Notes: a model not told the origin generated them from the sequence alone. Shown: positions 41,739 through 53,607, counted from the stretch's first letter. The stretch is 64,000 bases of DNA from Agromyces badenianii (GCF_003070885.1 NZ_CP028913.1:806001-870000); one strand, 5' to 3'. A program made the numbers and translations.

Positions 41739-42194
41739 ATGCTCTTCGATCTCATTCCGACCCTCGCGACCGTCGGCTTCGTCGGTTTCCTCGTCGGCAC
41801 CTCGATGCTCGCCGGGCGAGGCCTGGGCCTCGAGCAGCGGGCGGGGCTCATCGAACGGCGTGATCCGGGAACTGCCGCGGCGCTCCGCCGAGCCCAGTCG
41901 ATCACCGACTACGCGAGCGTGGGAGTCTTCGGCCACGAGGGCTTCTCCGCGGTCTGCACGCCGACTCGGCGCAGCGGACTCGAGATGGCGCGCGTGCGCG
42001 CGACCGACTCCGACCTGCGGGTCGAGGTGGCAGAGGAGAGCCTGCCGCCGATGCCGACGACCGTCGTGGCGCTCGGCCGCAGCGAGCACGTGCCGCGCAC
42101 GCCGCACGGCTCGCGCACGCGGCATCCGGAGCGGGCCGGTCAGCCGGTCGACGCGGCGAAGAGCGCGGGCCACCACCCCACCGCGAGCGGGTAG
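41739..42194 (+). CDS. Small membrane-anchored hypothetical protein
   Basis: 151 aa after a GAGGGGGG ribosome site. One hydrophobic helix (MLFDLIPTLATVGFVGFLVGTSMLAGRG) is followed by a charged domain (QRAGLIERRDPGTAAALRRAQSITDYASVGVFGHEGFS) and a polar tail. No family is recognised. The last 55 bp overlap the end of the convergent CPBP gene, so the true stop may be the weakest part of the call. Confidence 0.5.
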   Translation: MLFDLIPTLATVGFVGFLVGTSMLAGRGLGLEQRAGLIERRDPGTAAALRRAQSITDYASVGVFGHEGFSAVCTPTRRSGLEMARVRATDSDLRVEVAEESLPPMPTTVVALGRSEHVPRTPHGSRTRHPERAGQPVDAAKSAGHHPTASG

Positions 42195-42904
42195 CCGACG
42201 AACGACACGACGTCGAGGATCCAGTGCGCGATGACGAGCGGCATCGTGCGGCCCCAGCGCTGGTAGCACCAGCCGAAGACGATGCCCATCGCGGCGTTGC
42301 CGAAGAACGGGCCGATGCCCTGGTAGAGGTGGTAGCTGCCGCGGAGCAGCGCACTCGACAGGATCGTCGCCCATGGCCCGACACCGAGTTCCTTGAACCG
42401 GGTGAAGAGGTAGCCGACGACGATGACCTCTTCGGTCAGCGCGGCTTCGAGCGCCCGGAACACCAGGATCGGCACGGTCCACCACAGCCAATCGGCCGGT
42501 GAAGCCTGCACGGCGACGGTGAGTCCGAGTGCGCGGCCGATCGCGTAGAGGGCGAGCCCCGGCACGCCGACGGCGACGACGAGCAGCACGCCGGATGCCG
42601 CGTCGCGGCCGGGCCTCGACAGGTCGAGCCCGATGCGGCGGAACGGGTTCGTGCCGGGAGCCCAGAGCAGGTACAGCACGAGAGCGACAGCGAAGAGGCC
42701 GAAGAAGACGTCGAGGAACTGGTAGGTGAAGTCGAGCCACTCCCGCGGCGCCCGTGACGGGTTCAGGGCCACGGACTGCTCACCGAGCGGAGTCTCGGCC
42801 GTGAGCTTCGCCACGATCGAGACGATCGAGTAGACGGCGGATGCCCCGAGCGACAGGCCGAGCACGATCACGACCTCGAGTCGCAGCCGCCGTGCAGATG
42901 ACAT
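42140..42904 (-). CDS. CPBP-family intramembrane protease-like protein
   Basis: 254 aa with about seven membrane helices. The CPBP/Abi core contains ALTEEVIVVGYLFTRFKELGVGPWATILSSALLRGSYHLYQGIGPFFGNAAMGIVFGWCY, with the paired glutamates and the first catalytic His, then MPLVIAHWILD with the second His. CPBP proteins are glutamyl intramembrane proteases or protein-processing factors. The start is the ATG at 42904 (MSSARRLRLE); upstream residues in the frame are poor. AGATTGCCGC just upstream hints at a leaderless start. Confidence 0.82.
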   Translation of the reverse strand: MSSARRLRLEVVIVLGLSLGASAVYSIVSIVAKLTAETPLGEQSVALNPSRAPREWLDFTYQFLDVFFGLFAVALVLYLLWAPGTNPFRRIGLDLSRPGRDAASGVLLVVAVGVPGLALYAIGRALGLTVAVQASPADWLWWTVPILVFRALEAALTEEVIVVGYLFTRFKELGVGPWATILSSALLRGSYHLYQGIGPFFGNAAMGIVFGWCYQRWGRTMPLVIAHWILDVVSFVGYPLAVGWWPALFAASTG

Positions 42905-43109
42905 GCGGCAATCTTCGCATGAGCGCCTCAAGCGCAAGAATCGTGCGGATTGAGACGATTTTCGTCGAAGGGGATCTCGGTAGGTTGCGCGTCGGTAACG
43001 GTTTGGCCATCTGGTTTGCTTCGAGGTGACCGGATTCATAGTCTCGATCTACCAGCGCTCCAGCGCGGCCACGAGCCGTGCTGTCGTCGCACATCCCACA
43101 GGAGGAACA

Positions 43110-44732
43110 TTGAAGATCAAGAGAATCGGCGTAGCCGCCATTGCTCTTGCCGCCGCGGGAGCGCTTACGCTCTCGGGTTGCACCAGCGGCGAGCCGGAGT
43201 CGACCGGAGGCGCCGGCAGCTCGACGGCAGTCATCTCGACGAACAGCACCGAGCCGCAGAACCCCTTGGTCCCCACCAACACCAACGAAGTCGGCGGCGG
43301 TCTCATCGTCGACCACGTCTTCGCCGGACTGGTGTTCTACGACGCCGAGGGCAATGTCGAGAACGATGTCGCCGAGTCCATCGAGACCGAAGACAGCCAG
43401 AACTACACCATCAAGCTCAAGGCCGACCAGACCTTCACCAACGACGAGCCGGTCACGGCAGAGTCGTTCGTGAACGCGTGGAACTACGGCGCAGCTCTCG
43501 AGAACGCCCAGCTGTCGAGCTACTTCTTCGACTCGATCGAGGGATACAGCGCAGAAGAGAACGTCGAAGAGATGTCGGGCCTCGCGGTCGTCGATGACCT
43601 GACGTTCACGGTCAAGCTTTCACAGCCCGAGTCCGACTTCCCGCTGCGTCTCGGCTACTCGGCCTTCTTCCCGCTGCCCGAGGCGGCGTACGAGGACATC
43701 GAGGCGTTCGGCGAGAGCCCCATCGGCAACGGCCCGTACATGTTCGACGGCGAAGACGCCTGGAAGCACAATGAGCGGATCGACCTCGTCGTGAACCCCG
43801 ACTACGACGGCCCCCGCAAGGCGCAGAACGGTGGCCTCGACGTCATCCTCTACGCCAGCACGGATGCCGCGTACGCCGACCTGCAGGCCGGCAACGTCGA
43901 TGTGCTCCAAGACCTCCCCGAGAGCGCCCTCGAGACGTTCGAGACGGAGTTCGAGGGTCGTTCGGTCAACCAGCCCGCCGCGGCGAACGCCACGATCACG
44001 ATCCCCGAGCGCCTGGCGCACTTCAGCGGTGAAGAGGGCAAGCTGCGGCGCGCCGCGATCTCGCACGCCATCAACCGCGAAGAGATCACCGAGGTCATCT
44101 ACAGCGGCACGCGCACTCCGGCCCACGACTTCACGTCGCCGGTCATCGCCGGTTACTCCGAGGAGATCCCCGGTTCCGAGGTTCTCGAGTTCGACGCCGA
44201 CCTGGCGAAGGAACTCTGGGCCGAGGCCGACGCGATCGCACCGTGGAGCGGTTCCTTCCAGCTCGCGTACAACGCCGACGGCCCCAACCAGGGCTGGGTC
44301 GACGCTGTGGCGAACCAGTTGAAGAACAACCTCGGCATCGACGCATCCGGTGCACCGGTTCCCACGTTCGCCGAACTCCGCACGGCCGTCACCGACCGCG
44401 CGATCCAGACGTCGTTCCGCACCGGTTGGCAGGGTGACTACCCGTCGCTGTCGAACTTCCTCGGGCCGATCTTCTACACCGGCGCAGGCTCGAACGACGG
44501 CGACTACTCGAACCCCGCGTTCGACCAGCTCATCGACGAGGGACTCGGTGCCACCGACATCGAGGCCGGCATCGAGAGCTTCCAGCAGGCGCAGGAGATC
44601 CTCTTCGAGGACCTTCCCGCCATCCCGCTGTGGTACACCAACACCGCGGGTGCATGGGGCGAGCAGGTCGACAACGTCGAGTTCGGCTGGAACACCGTCC
44701 CGCTCTACTACCAGATCACGAAGAGCGAGTAG
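43110..44732 (+). CDS. dppA: Peptide ABC transporter substrate-binding lipoprotein
   Basis: 540 aa from a TTG start, which is fixed by GGAGGA 4 nt upstream and by the signal peptide MKIKRIGVAAIALAAAGALTLSGC (lipobox LSGC). The mature part is a SBP_bac_5 (DppA/OppA) fold: NPLVPTNTNEVGGGLIVDHVFAGL, VAESIETEDSQNYTIKLKADQTF, GNGPYMFDG, and AISHAINREEIT. It captures di- or oligopeptides outside the cell. First gene of the transporter operon; a 14-bp hairpin separates it from the permease genes. Confidence 0.93.
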   Translation: MKIKRIGVAAIALAAAGALTLSGCTSGEPESTGGAGSSTAVISTNSTEPQNPLVPTNTNEVGGGLIVDHVFAGLVFYDAEGNVENDVAESIETEDSQNYTIKLKADQTFTNDEPVTAESFVNAWNYGAALENAQLSSYFFDSIEGYSAEENVEEMSGLAVVDDLTFTVKLSQPESDFPLRLGYSAFFPLPEAAYEDIEAFGESPIGNGPYMFDGEDAWKHNERIDLVVNPDYDGPRKAQNGGLDVILYASTDAAYADLQAGNVDVLQDLPESALETFETEFEGRSVNQPAAANATITIPERLAHFSGEEGKLRRAAISHAINREEITEVIYSGTRTPAHDFTSPVIAGYSEEIPGSEVLEFDADLAKELWAEADAIAPWSGSFQLAYNADGPNQGWVDAVANQLKNNLGIDASGAPVPTFAELRTAVTDRAIQTSFRTGWQGDYPSLSNFLGPIFYTGAGSNDGDYSNPAFDQLIDEGLGATDIEAGIESFQQAQEILFEDLPAIPLWYTNTAGAWGEQVDNVEFGWNTVPLYYQITKSE

Positions 44733-44776
44733 TCAGTTCTCGTTCCGGGTGAGTGGGGTTAGACTCTGACTCGCCC

Positions 44777-44808
44777 GTGGGGCGGCAGCCGACCGGCTGC
44801 CGCCCCAC
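44777..44808 (+). terminator. Intra-operon hairpin after dppA
   Basis: GTGGGGCGGCAGCC / GGCTGCCGCCCCAC, 14-bp perfect arms around GACC. It probably reduces transcription of the membrane genes relative to the binding protein. Confidence 0.6.
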
Positions 44809-44920
44809 TCCCACGTTGTCCACGATGTCCTGCCGATCGGCGTCGCATCGAGTGGACGAACTCGCAAGCGGTGAGGTCCCCTTCAATATGTCAACATCCA
44901 CGAACAGCGAGGCCTGATCG

Positions 44921-45852
44921 ATGGCCGGCTATATCGTGCGCCGAATCCTTCAGGCGATCCCTGTGCTTCTCGGCACCACGTTCCTGATCTACTTCATGGT
45001 CTTCGCCATGCCCGGCGACCCGGTCGTCGCGCTCTTCGGCGAGAAGACGCCGCCCCCCGCGGTACTCGAACAGCTGCGTGAGCGCTACAACCTGGATGAG
45101 CCGTTCCTCGTCCAGTACTTCATCTTCCTCGGCAACATCTTCCGGGGCGACCTCGGCGTCTCGTTCTCCGGGCAGCCCGGTGTCGGAGATCCTCGCTCAG
45201 ACCTTCCCGGTCACGCTGCGTCTCGCGCTGCTCCTCCACGGTCTTCCTGATGGTCGGCGGCATCACCGTCGGCCTCGTCTCGGGTCTGCGCAAGGGCGGC
45301 TTCTTCGATGCGAGCGCGCTCGTCGTCAGCCTCATCTTCATCTCGCTGCCGATCTTCGTCGTGGGCTTCGTTGCGCAATTCATCTTCGGTATCCAGCTCG
45401 GATGGTTCAGAACGACCGTCGGTGCAGGAGCACCATGGTCGGACCTCGTCTTGCCGGCGCTCGTGCTGGCGACGGGCAGCTTCGCACAGATCGTCCGACT
45501 GACCCGCGCGTCGGTCATCGAGACAGACGGTCAGGACTTCGTTCGCACCGCGGCGAGCAAGGGCCTCTCCCGGAGCCGCATCGTCCCCGTGCACATCCTG
45601 CGCAACTCGTTGATCCCCGTCGTCACCTATCTCGGGGTCGACTTCGGTGTTCTGATGGTCGGTGCCGTCGTCACCGAGGGCATCTTCAACGTTCCGGGCG
45701 TCGGCCGAACCGTCTACCAGGCGATCATCCGCGGAGAGAATCCCACGGTCGTCGCCTTCGTCACCGTCATGGTCCTGATCTATCTCGTGGTGAATCTGCT
45801 GATCGATCTGCTCTACGCCGTGCTCGACCCGAGGATCCGCTATGCCAAGTAA
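44921..45852 (+). CDS. dppB: Peptide ABC transporter permease DppB, interrupted by two frameshifts
   Basis: The N-terminal part (MAGYIVRRILQAIPVLLGTTFLIYF..GDPVV..RERYNLDEPFL..FRGDLGVSFSGQP) is in one frame, SEILAQTFPVTLRLALL in the next, and MVGGITVGLVSG..GFFD... to the stop at 45852 in the third. Removing one C in CCC at 45175-45177 and one C near 45233 restores an unbroken DppB of ~310 residues. The BPD permease EAA loop (QDFVRTAASKGLSRSRIVPVHILRNSL) is intact. It may be a sequencing error or true decay. The stop overlaps dppC by 11 nt. Confidence 0.85.
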
Positions 45853-46795
45853 CACCAGACCCGACCAGCAGCACTACGTTGCGCCACTCGAAGAGACCCA
45901 GCTCGTCGCCATCGACTCCATCAAGGCCGACGGCAAGCCCTCGAACCTCTGGCGCGACGCCTGGGCCGATGTGCGCAAGCGACCGATGTTCTGGATCTCC
46001 GCGGCGCTCATCCTGATCGTCGTCGTCGTGGCGCTGTTCCCCGGGTGGTTCACCCAGGTGCCGCCGAACAACGACTGCCAGCTCGCCAACAGCAACGGCG
46101 GCCCGACCGAGGGCCACCCGCTCGGCTTCACGAAACAGGGCTGCGACATCTACTCGCGGATCATTCACGGAACCTCGACGTCGCTCTCGGTCGGCCTCAT
46201 CGTGACGTTCCTCGTGGCCTTCCTCGGCATCATCTTCGGTGCCTTCGCGGGCTTCTACGGTGGATGGATCGACGCGGTGCTCTCCCGTCTGGGTGACATC
46301 TTCTTCTCGATCCCCTACATCCTCGCCGCCGTCGTCGTCATGTCGGTGCTGTCCCAGTACGCGAACGTGTGGGTGATCTCGCTCGCGATCGGTGTGTTCG
46401 CGTGGCCGGCGACGGCTCGTGTGTTGCGAGCCGAGATATTCAGGGTGAAGAACGCCGACTTCGTCATGGCCGCCACCGCGCTCGGAGTGTCGCGTTTCCG
46501 CATTCTGCTGCGCCATGTTCTGCCGAACTCGATCGCACCGGTCATCGTCATCACGACGATCTCGCTCGCTTCGGCGATCGTGGCCGAGGCGACTCTGTCG
46601 TTCCTCGGTGTCGGACTCCCGTCTTCGACGATGTCGTGGGGCAATGACATCTCGGCCGCCCAGAACGACCTGCGCAGCGCCCCGCAGACGCTCATCCTTC
46701 CCTCGATCGCACTGTCGGTCACCGTGCTGAGCTTCATCATGCTCGGCGAGGTCGTGCGCGACGCGCTCGATCCGAAGGCGAGGGCACGGCGATGA
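45842..46795 (+). CDS. dppC: Peptide ABC transporter permease DppC
   Basis: 317 aa with the family's N-terminal cytoplasmic stretch (residues ~1-45) and six membrane helices. MFWISAALILIVVVVALFP is helix 1. An ~45-residue loop with a Cys pair follows (NDCQLANSN, GFTKQGCDIYS). GTSTSLSVGLIVTFLVAFLGIIFGAFAGFYGGWID, then the EAA loop NADFVMAATALGVSRFRILLRHVLPNS. Pairs with DppB. Overlaps dppB and, by ATGA, the ATPase gene. Confidence 0.93.
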   Translation: MPSNTRPDQQHYVAPLEETQLVAIDSIKADGKPSNLWRDAWADVRKRPMFWISAALILIVVVVALFPGWFTQVPPNNDCQLANSNGGPTEGHPLGFTKQGCDIYSRIIHGTSTSLSVGLIVTFLVAFLGIIFGAFAGFYGGWIDAVLSRLGDIFFSIPYILAAVVVMSVLSQYANVWVISLAIGVFAWPATARVLRAEIFRVKNADFVMAATALGVSRFRILLRHVLPNSIAPVIVITTISLASAIVAEATLSFLGVGLPSSTMSWGNDISAAQNDLRSAPQTLILPSIALSVTVLSFIMLGEVVRDALDPKARARR

Positions 46796-48561
46796 TCGAG
46801 ACTTCGAACGGATCGAACGTGCAAACAGAACGCGCCGACGGCGCCGAACGCCCCCTGCTCGAGATCAAAGACCTGCAGGTCGGCTTCAACACCCAAGACG
46901 GTCTCGTGAAGGCCGTCGACGGTGTGAACATCACCCTCTACCGCGGGCAGAGCCTCGCGATCGTGGGGGAGTCGGGCTCCGGCAAGTCGACGACCGCGCA
47001 CGCGATCATCAACCTCCTGCCCGGCACCGGTCACATCTCGGGCGGACAGATCCTCCTCGACGGCCAAGACTTGACGAAGGCCGGCAAGCGGGAGATGGAG
47101 GCCGTTCGCGGCCGCAAGATCGGGTTCGTGCCGCAGGACCCGATGTCGAACCTCAACCCCGTGTGGTCGATCGGATTCCAGGTCGAAGAGGCGATCAGGG
47201 CCAACGGCATCGCGACCGGGCGCAAAGAGGTCAAGAAGCGCGCGATCGAGGTGCTGAAACAGGCGGGCCTCGGCGATGCCGACCGTCGCATGAAGCAGTT
47301 CCCGCACCAGTTCTCGGGCGGCATGCGCCAGCGCGTGCTGATCGGCATGGGCCTCGCAGCCGACCCGCAGCTGCTCATCGCCGACGAGCCGACCTCGGCG
47401 CTCGACGTCACCGTGCAGCGGGTCATCCTCGACCACCTCGAGTCGCTCACCCGTGAGCTCGGCACGACCCTGCTCTTCATCACGCACGACCTCGGCCTCG
47501 CGGCCGAGCGTGCCGAGCAGCTCGTGGTCATGTACAAGGGACGGGTCGTCGAATCCGGTCCGTCGGCCGAGATCCTGCAGAACCCGCAGCACCCCTACAC
47601 GCAGCGGCTCGTCGCCGCGGCGCCGAGCCTCGCTTCGCGTCGCATCCAGGCGACCGGCTCGATCGCGGCCGCCGAGTCGTCGATCGCCGAGGGTGCGGCG
47701 GCTGCGGCGGGCGACACGATCGACCTCATCGCCACGGCCGAGGCTCGGGCCGAGGCGCTTGCGGCGGCCCCTCCGGCTCCGCCGGCGATCGTGGTCGAAG
47801 ACCTCACCAAGGTCTTCAAGATCCGCGGTTCGGGCGACTTCACCGCCGTCGACAAGGTGTCGTTCCAGATCGCGAAGGGCACCACCACGGCGCTCGTCGG
47901 CGAGTCGGGCTCCGGCAAGTCGACCGTGGCGAAGATGCTGCTGAAGCTCGAGGAAACGACGAGCGGCAGGATCGTCGTGGGCGGTGAAGACCTCGCGAGC
48001 GTGACCGGCAAGGAGCTCTTCAACCTCCGCAGCCGCATGCAACCGGTCTTCCAAGACCCGTACGGTTCGCTGAACCCGCTGCGCAACATCGGCAACACGA
48101 TCGCGGAGCCGCTGTTCACGCACAAGATCGGCTCGAACGCCTCTCGTCGTGAGCGGGTGTACGAGCTGCTCGACCAGGTGTCGCTGCCGCGCACGCTCAT
48201 CAGCCGCTATCCCAACGAGCTCTCGGGCGGTCAGCGCCAGCGCATCGCCATCGCGCGTGCGTTGGCGTTGAAGCCCGAGATCGTCGTGCTCGATGAGGCG
48301 GTCTCGGCCCTCGACGTGCTCGTGCAGGCGCAGATCCTGCGACTGCTCGCCGACCTGCAGGCCGAGCTCGGCCTGACGTATCTCTTCATCACCCACGACC
48401 TCGCGGTCGTGCGCGTCATCGCCGACAACGTCTGCGTGATGCAGAAGGGGCGCATCGTCGAGTCAGCGAGCACCGACGAGGTGTTCGACCGCCCGCAGGA
48501 GCAGTACACGAGAGATCTGCTCGCGGCGATCCCGGGCGCGAACATCGAGCTCGGCGCCTAG
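46792..48561 (+). CDS. Fused dipeptide ABC transporter ATPase (DppD-DppF)
   Basis: 589 aa carrying two complete ATPase domains in one chain. Domain 1 has GESGSGKSTTAHAI, FSGGMRQRVLIGMGLAADPQLLIADEPTSALDVT, and HDLGLAAERAEQ. An Ala/Glu-rich linker (~285-330) follows. Domain 2 has GESGSGKSTVAKM, FQDPYGSLNPLRNIG, LSGGQRQRIAIARALALKPEIVVLDEAVSALDV. Such double ATPases serve Dpp/Opp-type importers in Actinobacteria. Coupled to dppC by ATGA, and followed by a 19-bp hairpin terminator. Confidence 0.94.
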   Translation: MIETSNGSNVQTERADGAERPLLEIKDLQVGFNTQDGLVKAVDGVNITLYRGQSLAIVGESGSGKSTTAHAIINLLPGTGHISGGQILLDGQDLTKAGKREMEAVRGRKIGFVPQDPMSNLNPVWSIGFQVEEAIRANGIATGRKEVKKRAIEVLKQAGLGDADRRMKQFPHQFSGGMRQRVLIGMGLAADPQLLIADEPTSALDVTVQRVILDHLESLTRELGTTLLFITHDLGLAAERAEQLVVMYKGRVVESGPSAEILQNPQHPYTQRLVAAAPSLASRRIQATGSIAAAESSIAEGAAAAAGDTIDLIATAEARAEALAAAPPAPPAIVVEDLTKVFKIRGSGDFTAVDKVSFQIAKGTTTALVGESGSGKSTVAKMLLKLEETTSGRIVVGGEDLASVTGKELFNLRSRMQPVFQDPYGSLNPLRNIGNTIAEPLFTHKIGSNASRRERVYELLDQVSLPRTLISRYPNELSGGQRQRIAIARALALKPEIVVLDEAVSALDVLVQAQILRLLADLQAELGLTYLFITHDLAVVRVIADNVCVMQKGRIVESASTDEVFDRPQEQYTRDLLAAIPGANIELGA

Positions 48562-48580
48562 CGCAGAAGGCACCGCACGA

Positions 48581-48624
48581 CGCGAGCGCCCGGCATCCGG
48601 TCATTCGGATGCCGGGCGCTCGCG
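48581..48624 (+). terminator. Strong hairpin terminator after the dpp operon
   Basis: Two 19-bp perfect arms (48581-48599 and 48606-48624) with a 6-nt loop. They contain the GGCATCCG/CGGATGCC word. Confidence 0.75.
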
Positions 48625-48793
48625 CGTTCCCAGCGTCGTGGCCGTCGGGCAGGGTACGCTAGAGGGGCGCACGCCGTCACTGCGGCATCCCGCGCTCCCA
48701 CAGACCTTCACCACAGTGCTTCCGCGCTGTCCCCGTACCGTGCTCATGGCGCTCGGACGGCGGCGCGGCGGCCGGCATCCACGAGGACCAAAC

Positions 48794-50698
<1,905 letters not shown>

Positions 50699-50716
50699 CC
50701 GCACCGGCGAGCAGCA

Positions 50717-50759
50717 CGAGCGGATGCCGCGGGGTCGACGACCTCGCGGCATCCGCTCG
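50717..50759 (+). terminator. Hairpin terminator after typA
   Basis: CGAGCGGATGCCGCG / CGCGGCATCCGCTCG, 15-bp perfect arms around a 13-nt loop, 18 bp after the stop. Confidence 0.7.
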
Positions 50760-50890
50760 TTCGCGTTCGCAGGGTTCGCGCATGCAGCGCGGAGGTTCCT
50801 CCCAGAGTCCGTGCGTACCGTAACTGAGGTTGCCTCGCCCCCAGGCATCTGAAGACCCGATACCCGACCCTGAGATACGTCACCCACCTG

Positions 50891-51718
50891 ATGAGTTCCC
50901 CCATGCACGGCCGCCGCGCGGCCGCCCCAGCCCGTTCCCGCCCCGCCCGAACCGCGCCGGTCGCCAGCCTCTCGGAGGCACCGATCGCCGCGGAGGGCAC
51001 TCGCCTGCGCACCCCGCTGCGCCCGCTCCTCTCGCTCATCGCGATGTCATTCGCGGGCGCCATGATGGTCGCCACGAGCGTTCCCGCCTTGGCGATCACC
51101 GCCACCGATGCAGAGCCGCGCGCCTCGGTGTACGCGCCCGTCGAAGACACCGTCGAATACGTGCCGCAGACCGTCGAGGTCGGCAGCGACGGGGTCATGA
51201 CCACCCTCGCCGCCGAGCAGTATCACGTCGAGGCGGCGCCCCCGCCCATCGTCTCGCAGGTGGCGAGCGTCGGCAGCGTGGCGATCGTCGACACCGATGC
51301 GATCGTCTGGCCGGTGCTGACGCCCGACCGCCGCAGCTCGGGCTTCGGTCCGCGCTCGGCGCCGTGCGCGGGCTGCTCGACCAACCACGACGGGGTCGAC
51401 TTCAACCCGGGCAACGGCACACCCGTGATGTCGATCGCCGACGGCGTGGTCGTGCTCGCGACCGAGAGCGGCGGCGGTCTCGGCGTCAACGTCGAGGTGC
51501 AGCACAACATCGGCGGCGAACTCGTCACGAGCTCCTACGGGCACATGCAGTACGGCTCGATCGCCGTCTCGGTCGGCCAGCAGGTCGCCGCCGGCCAGCA
51601 GCTCGGACTCGTGGGCACGACCGGCCAGTCGACCGGTCCGCACCTGCACCTCGAGATGTTCGGGGTCGACGGCGTGCGGTTCGACGGCTTCGCCTGGCTG
51701 GCGGCGCGCATCGGCTGA
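50891..51718 (+). CDS. Secreted M23-family peptidase
   Basis: 275 aa. A long basic N-terminal region (~45 residues) precedes a hydrophobic signal/anchor segment (LRPLLSLIAMSFAGAMMVATSVPALA), possibly cut after ALA. Residues ~130-270 form a LytM/M23 domain with the zinc ligands in NHDGVDFNPGNGTPV, SYGHM and GPHLHLEMF. The usual HxGxD reads HDGVD, which is acceptable for the family. It should cleave peptidoglycan cross-links or act as an activator. The start is uncertain by a few codons because no ribosome site is visible. Confidence 0.87.
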   Translation: MSSPMHGRRAAAPARSRPARTAPVASLSEAPIAAEGTRLRTPLRPLLSLIAMSFAGAMMVATSVPALAITATDAEPRASVYAPVEDTVEYVPQTVEVGSDGVMTTLAAEQYHVEAAPPPIVSQVASVGSVAIVDTDAIVWPVLTPDRRSSGFGPRSAPCAGCSTNHDGVDFNPGNGTPVMSIADGVVVLATESGGGLGVNVEVQHNIGGELVTSSYGHMQYGSIAVSVGQQVAAGQQLGLVGTTGQSTGPHLHLEMFGVDGVRFDGFAWLAARIG

Positions 51719-51779
51719 CCGTGCGCCTGGCCGGTGGCGCGCCTCGCCCTACCGCGCCACTCGCCGAAGACAGCGCTGC

Positions 51780-52586
51780 TCAGGCGCCGGTGAACCCCGG
51801 TTCGCGCTTCTCGATGAAGGCCGCGACGCCCTCGCGCATGTCCTCGGTGCGGAACGCATCGCCGAAGCCCGCGATCTCGATCTCGGCCGCGCGATCGGTG
51901 CGCCGGCCGGCAGCGGCGACGAGCACCCGCTTGGCGATACCGACGGCCGGTGCCGCGTTCGCCTCGATCTCGGCGAGCGTCGCCCGGGCGCCCTCGAAGA
52001 GCGCATCCCGGTCGGCGAAGGTGCGGGAGACGAGCCCCATGGCGGCTGCCTCGGCCGCGTCGATGCGCCGAGCGGTGTAGATGAGTTCCTTCGCACGCGC
52101 GAGGCCGACAGCGCGGGGGAGGCGAACGGTGCCGCCGAATCCCGGGGTGAGCCCGAGGCGCACCTCGGGCTGACCGAAGGTCGAGGCATCCGTCGCATAG
52201 ATGAAGTCGCAGGCGAGCGCGAGCTCGAGGCCGCCGCCGAGCGCGAAGCCGTCGACGCAGGCGATGACGGGAGCTGCGAGCCCTTCGATCGCGCCGGCGA
52301 CGCGGTGGCCGAGTCGCGCCGACTCCTCGCCCTGCTCGGGGGTGAGGTCGGCCATGGCGCGAATGTCGGCGCCCGCGACGAACGCGCGTCCGCCGGCTCC
52401 GGTGAGGAGCACTCCGCGCACGGCGCTGCCGTCGGCGGCGAGCGACTCGAAGGCCGCGTGCAGCGCGCGGAGCACGTCGGGGGAGAGGGCGTTCAGCGCC
52501 GCGGGGCGATCGATCGTGACGATCGCGATGCCGCCATCGCGCTCGACACGCACATCGGGTCCGCTCGCCTGGGGGGTCTCGGCCAT
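51780..52586 (-). CDS. Enoyl-CoA hydratase/isomerase family protein
   Basis: 268 aa crotonase fold. IAIVTIDRPAALNALSPDVLRAL, GRAFVAGADIRAMADLTPEQ (oxyanion-hole), IACVDGFALGGGLELALACDFIYA (first catalytic Glu) and FGQPEVRLGLTPGFGGTVRLPRAVG (second Glu). Both glutamates are present, so true hydratase activity is likely. Fatty-acid beta-oxidation or another CoA ester pathway is possible. The second of two adjacent ATGs (52586) is better spaced from AGAGGA. No other beta-oxidation gene is nearby. Confidence 0.9.
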   Translation of the reverse strand: MAETPQASGPDVRVERDGGIAIVTIDRPAALNALSPDVLRALHAAFESLAADGSAVRGVLLTGAGGRAFVAGADIRAMADLTPEQGEESARLGHRVAGAIEGLAAPVIACVDGFALGGGLELALACDFIYATDASTFGQPEVRLGLTPGFGGTVRLPRAVGLARAKELIYTARRIDAAEAAAMGLVSRTFADRDALFEGARATLAEIEANAAPAVGIAKRVLVAAAGRRTDRAAEIEIAGFGDAFRTEDMREGVAAFIEKREPGFTGA

Positions 52587-52742
52587 CATCGGTCCTCTCC
52601 GCACGGCGCGTCCCGTGTCCCCGTCCACGGTACGCCATCGTCGGCGGGCGCCCCGGCGGCTAGAATTCGAGCTGGGGTCATCGGATGCCGCGTGCGCCGT
52701 GCACCGTTCCCCTCCCCGACCGATGCGCACGAGGAGACGGCC

Positions 52743-53189
52743 ATGCGACACTCCACCTTCAGCCGACTGGGCACCGCCGCGGTGCTCGCGGCGCTCACCG
52801 CGACGCTGCTCTCCGGGTGCTTCCCGAATCCCGCCGACCTCGTGAACCAGGGCGTCGAAGACGCCGTCGAAGACGCCACCGGCGGCGAGGTGAGCCTCGG
52901 CGGCGAGCTGCCGGCCGACTTCCCCGAATCGGTCGCCCTGATCGACGGCGAGATCGCCTTCGCCGCCGGCGCGGGGGGCAGCGAGGGGTGGATGGTCATG
53001 GTCACCTCGACCGCGGCCGACCCGGTCGCCGATGCCGCCGCGAAGCTCGAGGCCGCCGGGTTCACCGAGGACACCACCCTGTCCGGTGAGGGCGCGAGCG
53101 CCGTGGTGTATTCGAACGGCGAGTACCTCGTGCTCGTGGCCGGTGAGGGCGAGACCGTGTCGTACACGGTCACCCAGCAGCCGAAATGA
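52743..53189 (+). CDS. Small lipoprotein
   Basis: 148 aa. Signal peptide [26 protein letters not shown] with lipobox LSGC. The mature domain ([21 protein letters not shown]...[61 protein letters not shown]) is of a small alpha/beta type I cannot name. TAGAAT (52660-52665) upstream could be its promoter. Coupled by ATGA to the DUF6113 gene, so the two probably act together at the membrane. Confidence 0.75.
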   Translation: MRHSTFSRLGTAAVLAALTATLLSGCFPNPADLVNQGVEDAVEDATGGEVSLGGELPADFPESVALIDGEIAFAAGAGGSEGWMVMVTSTAADPVADAAAKLEAAGFTEDTTLSGEGASAVVYSNGEYLVLVAGEGETVSYTVTQQPK

Positions 53190-53569
53190 CGGGCCGCGGC
53201 AGTCGCCTCGGCAGCATCGTCGTCTCGTTCCTGATCGGCCTCGTCTACGGCGCCTTGGGCACGGTCGGCCACCGTGCCGCGATCCAGATCGGCGACATCT
53301 CGGTCCCTTGGGGTCTCGCCGCCGCGCTCGTGGGTGTGGCCGGGCTCCTCCTCGGGATCTGTCTGGTGGCCGGCGGCCGTGCCGCAGCCGCCGCCGCGGG
53401 CGCCGGGATCATCGTCGCCGTCGCCGTGCTCACCCTGCCCGGCCCCGGCGGATCGGTGCTCATCGTCGGCGATCTCACCGGCACGGTGTGGTCGATCGCG
53501 CCGGCCCTCATCGCGGTGCTCGTGGTCGCCTGGCCGGCGCTGCCCTCGACCCGGCCGCGCGACGCCTAG
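53186..53569 (+). CDS. DUF6113-type membrane protein
   Basis: 127 aa, four hydrophobic segments ([80 protein letters not shown]). Short proteins of this form next to ferredoxin-dapC loci in actinobacteria are named DUF6113, from memory. Overlaps the preceding lipoprotein gene. TAGACT near its stop may start the ferredoxin transcript. Confidence 0.65.
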   Translation: MTGRGSRLGSIVVSFLIGLVYGALGTVGHRAAIQIGDISVPWGLAAALVGVAGLLLGICLVAGGRAAAAAAGAGIIVAVAVLTLPGPGGSVLIVGDLTGTVWSIAPALIAVLVVAWPALPSTRPRDA

Positions 53570-53607
53570 ACTGGAGTTCCAGCCTTCCGAAGGGACAGCG
53601 AACCACC

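Noticed and set aside
45078..46016. An alternative 312-aa gene in another frame over dppB/dppC
   Set aside because: It is the second frame segment of the frameshifted dppB followed by shadow sequence, not a separate gene.
50760..50890. A c-di-AMP (ydaO) riboswitch ahead of the M23 peptidase, as in other actinobacterial wall hydrolases
   Set aside because: The characteristic core elements could not be found in the short leader; only minor inverted words are present.
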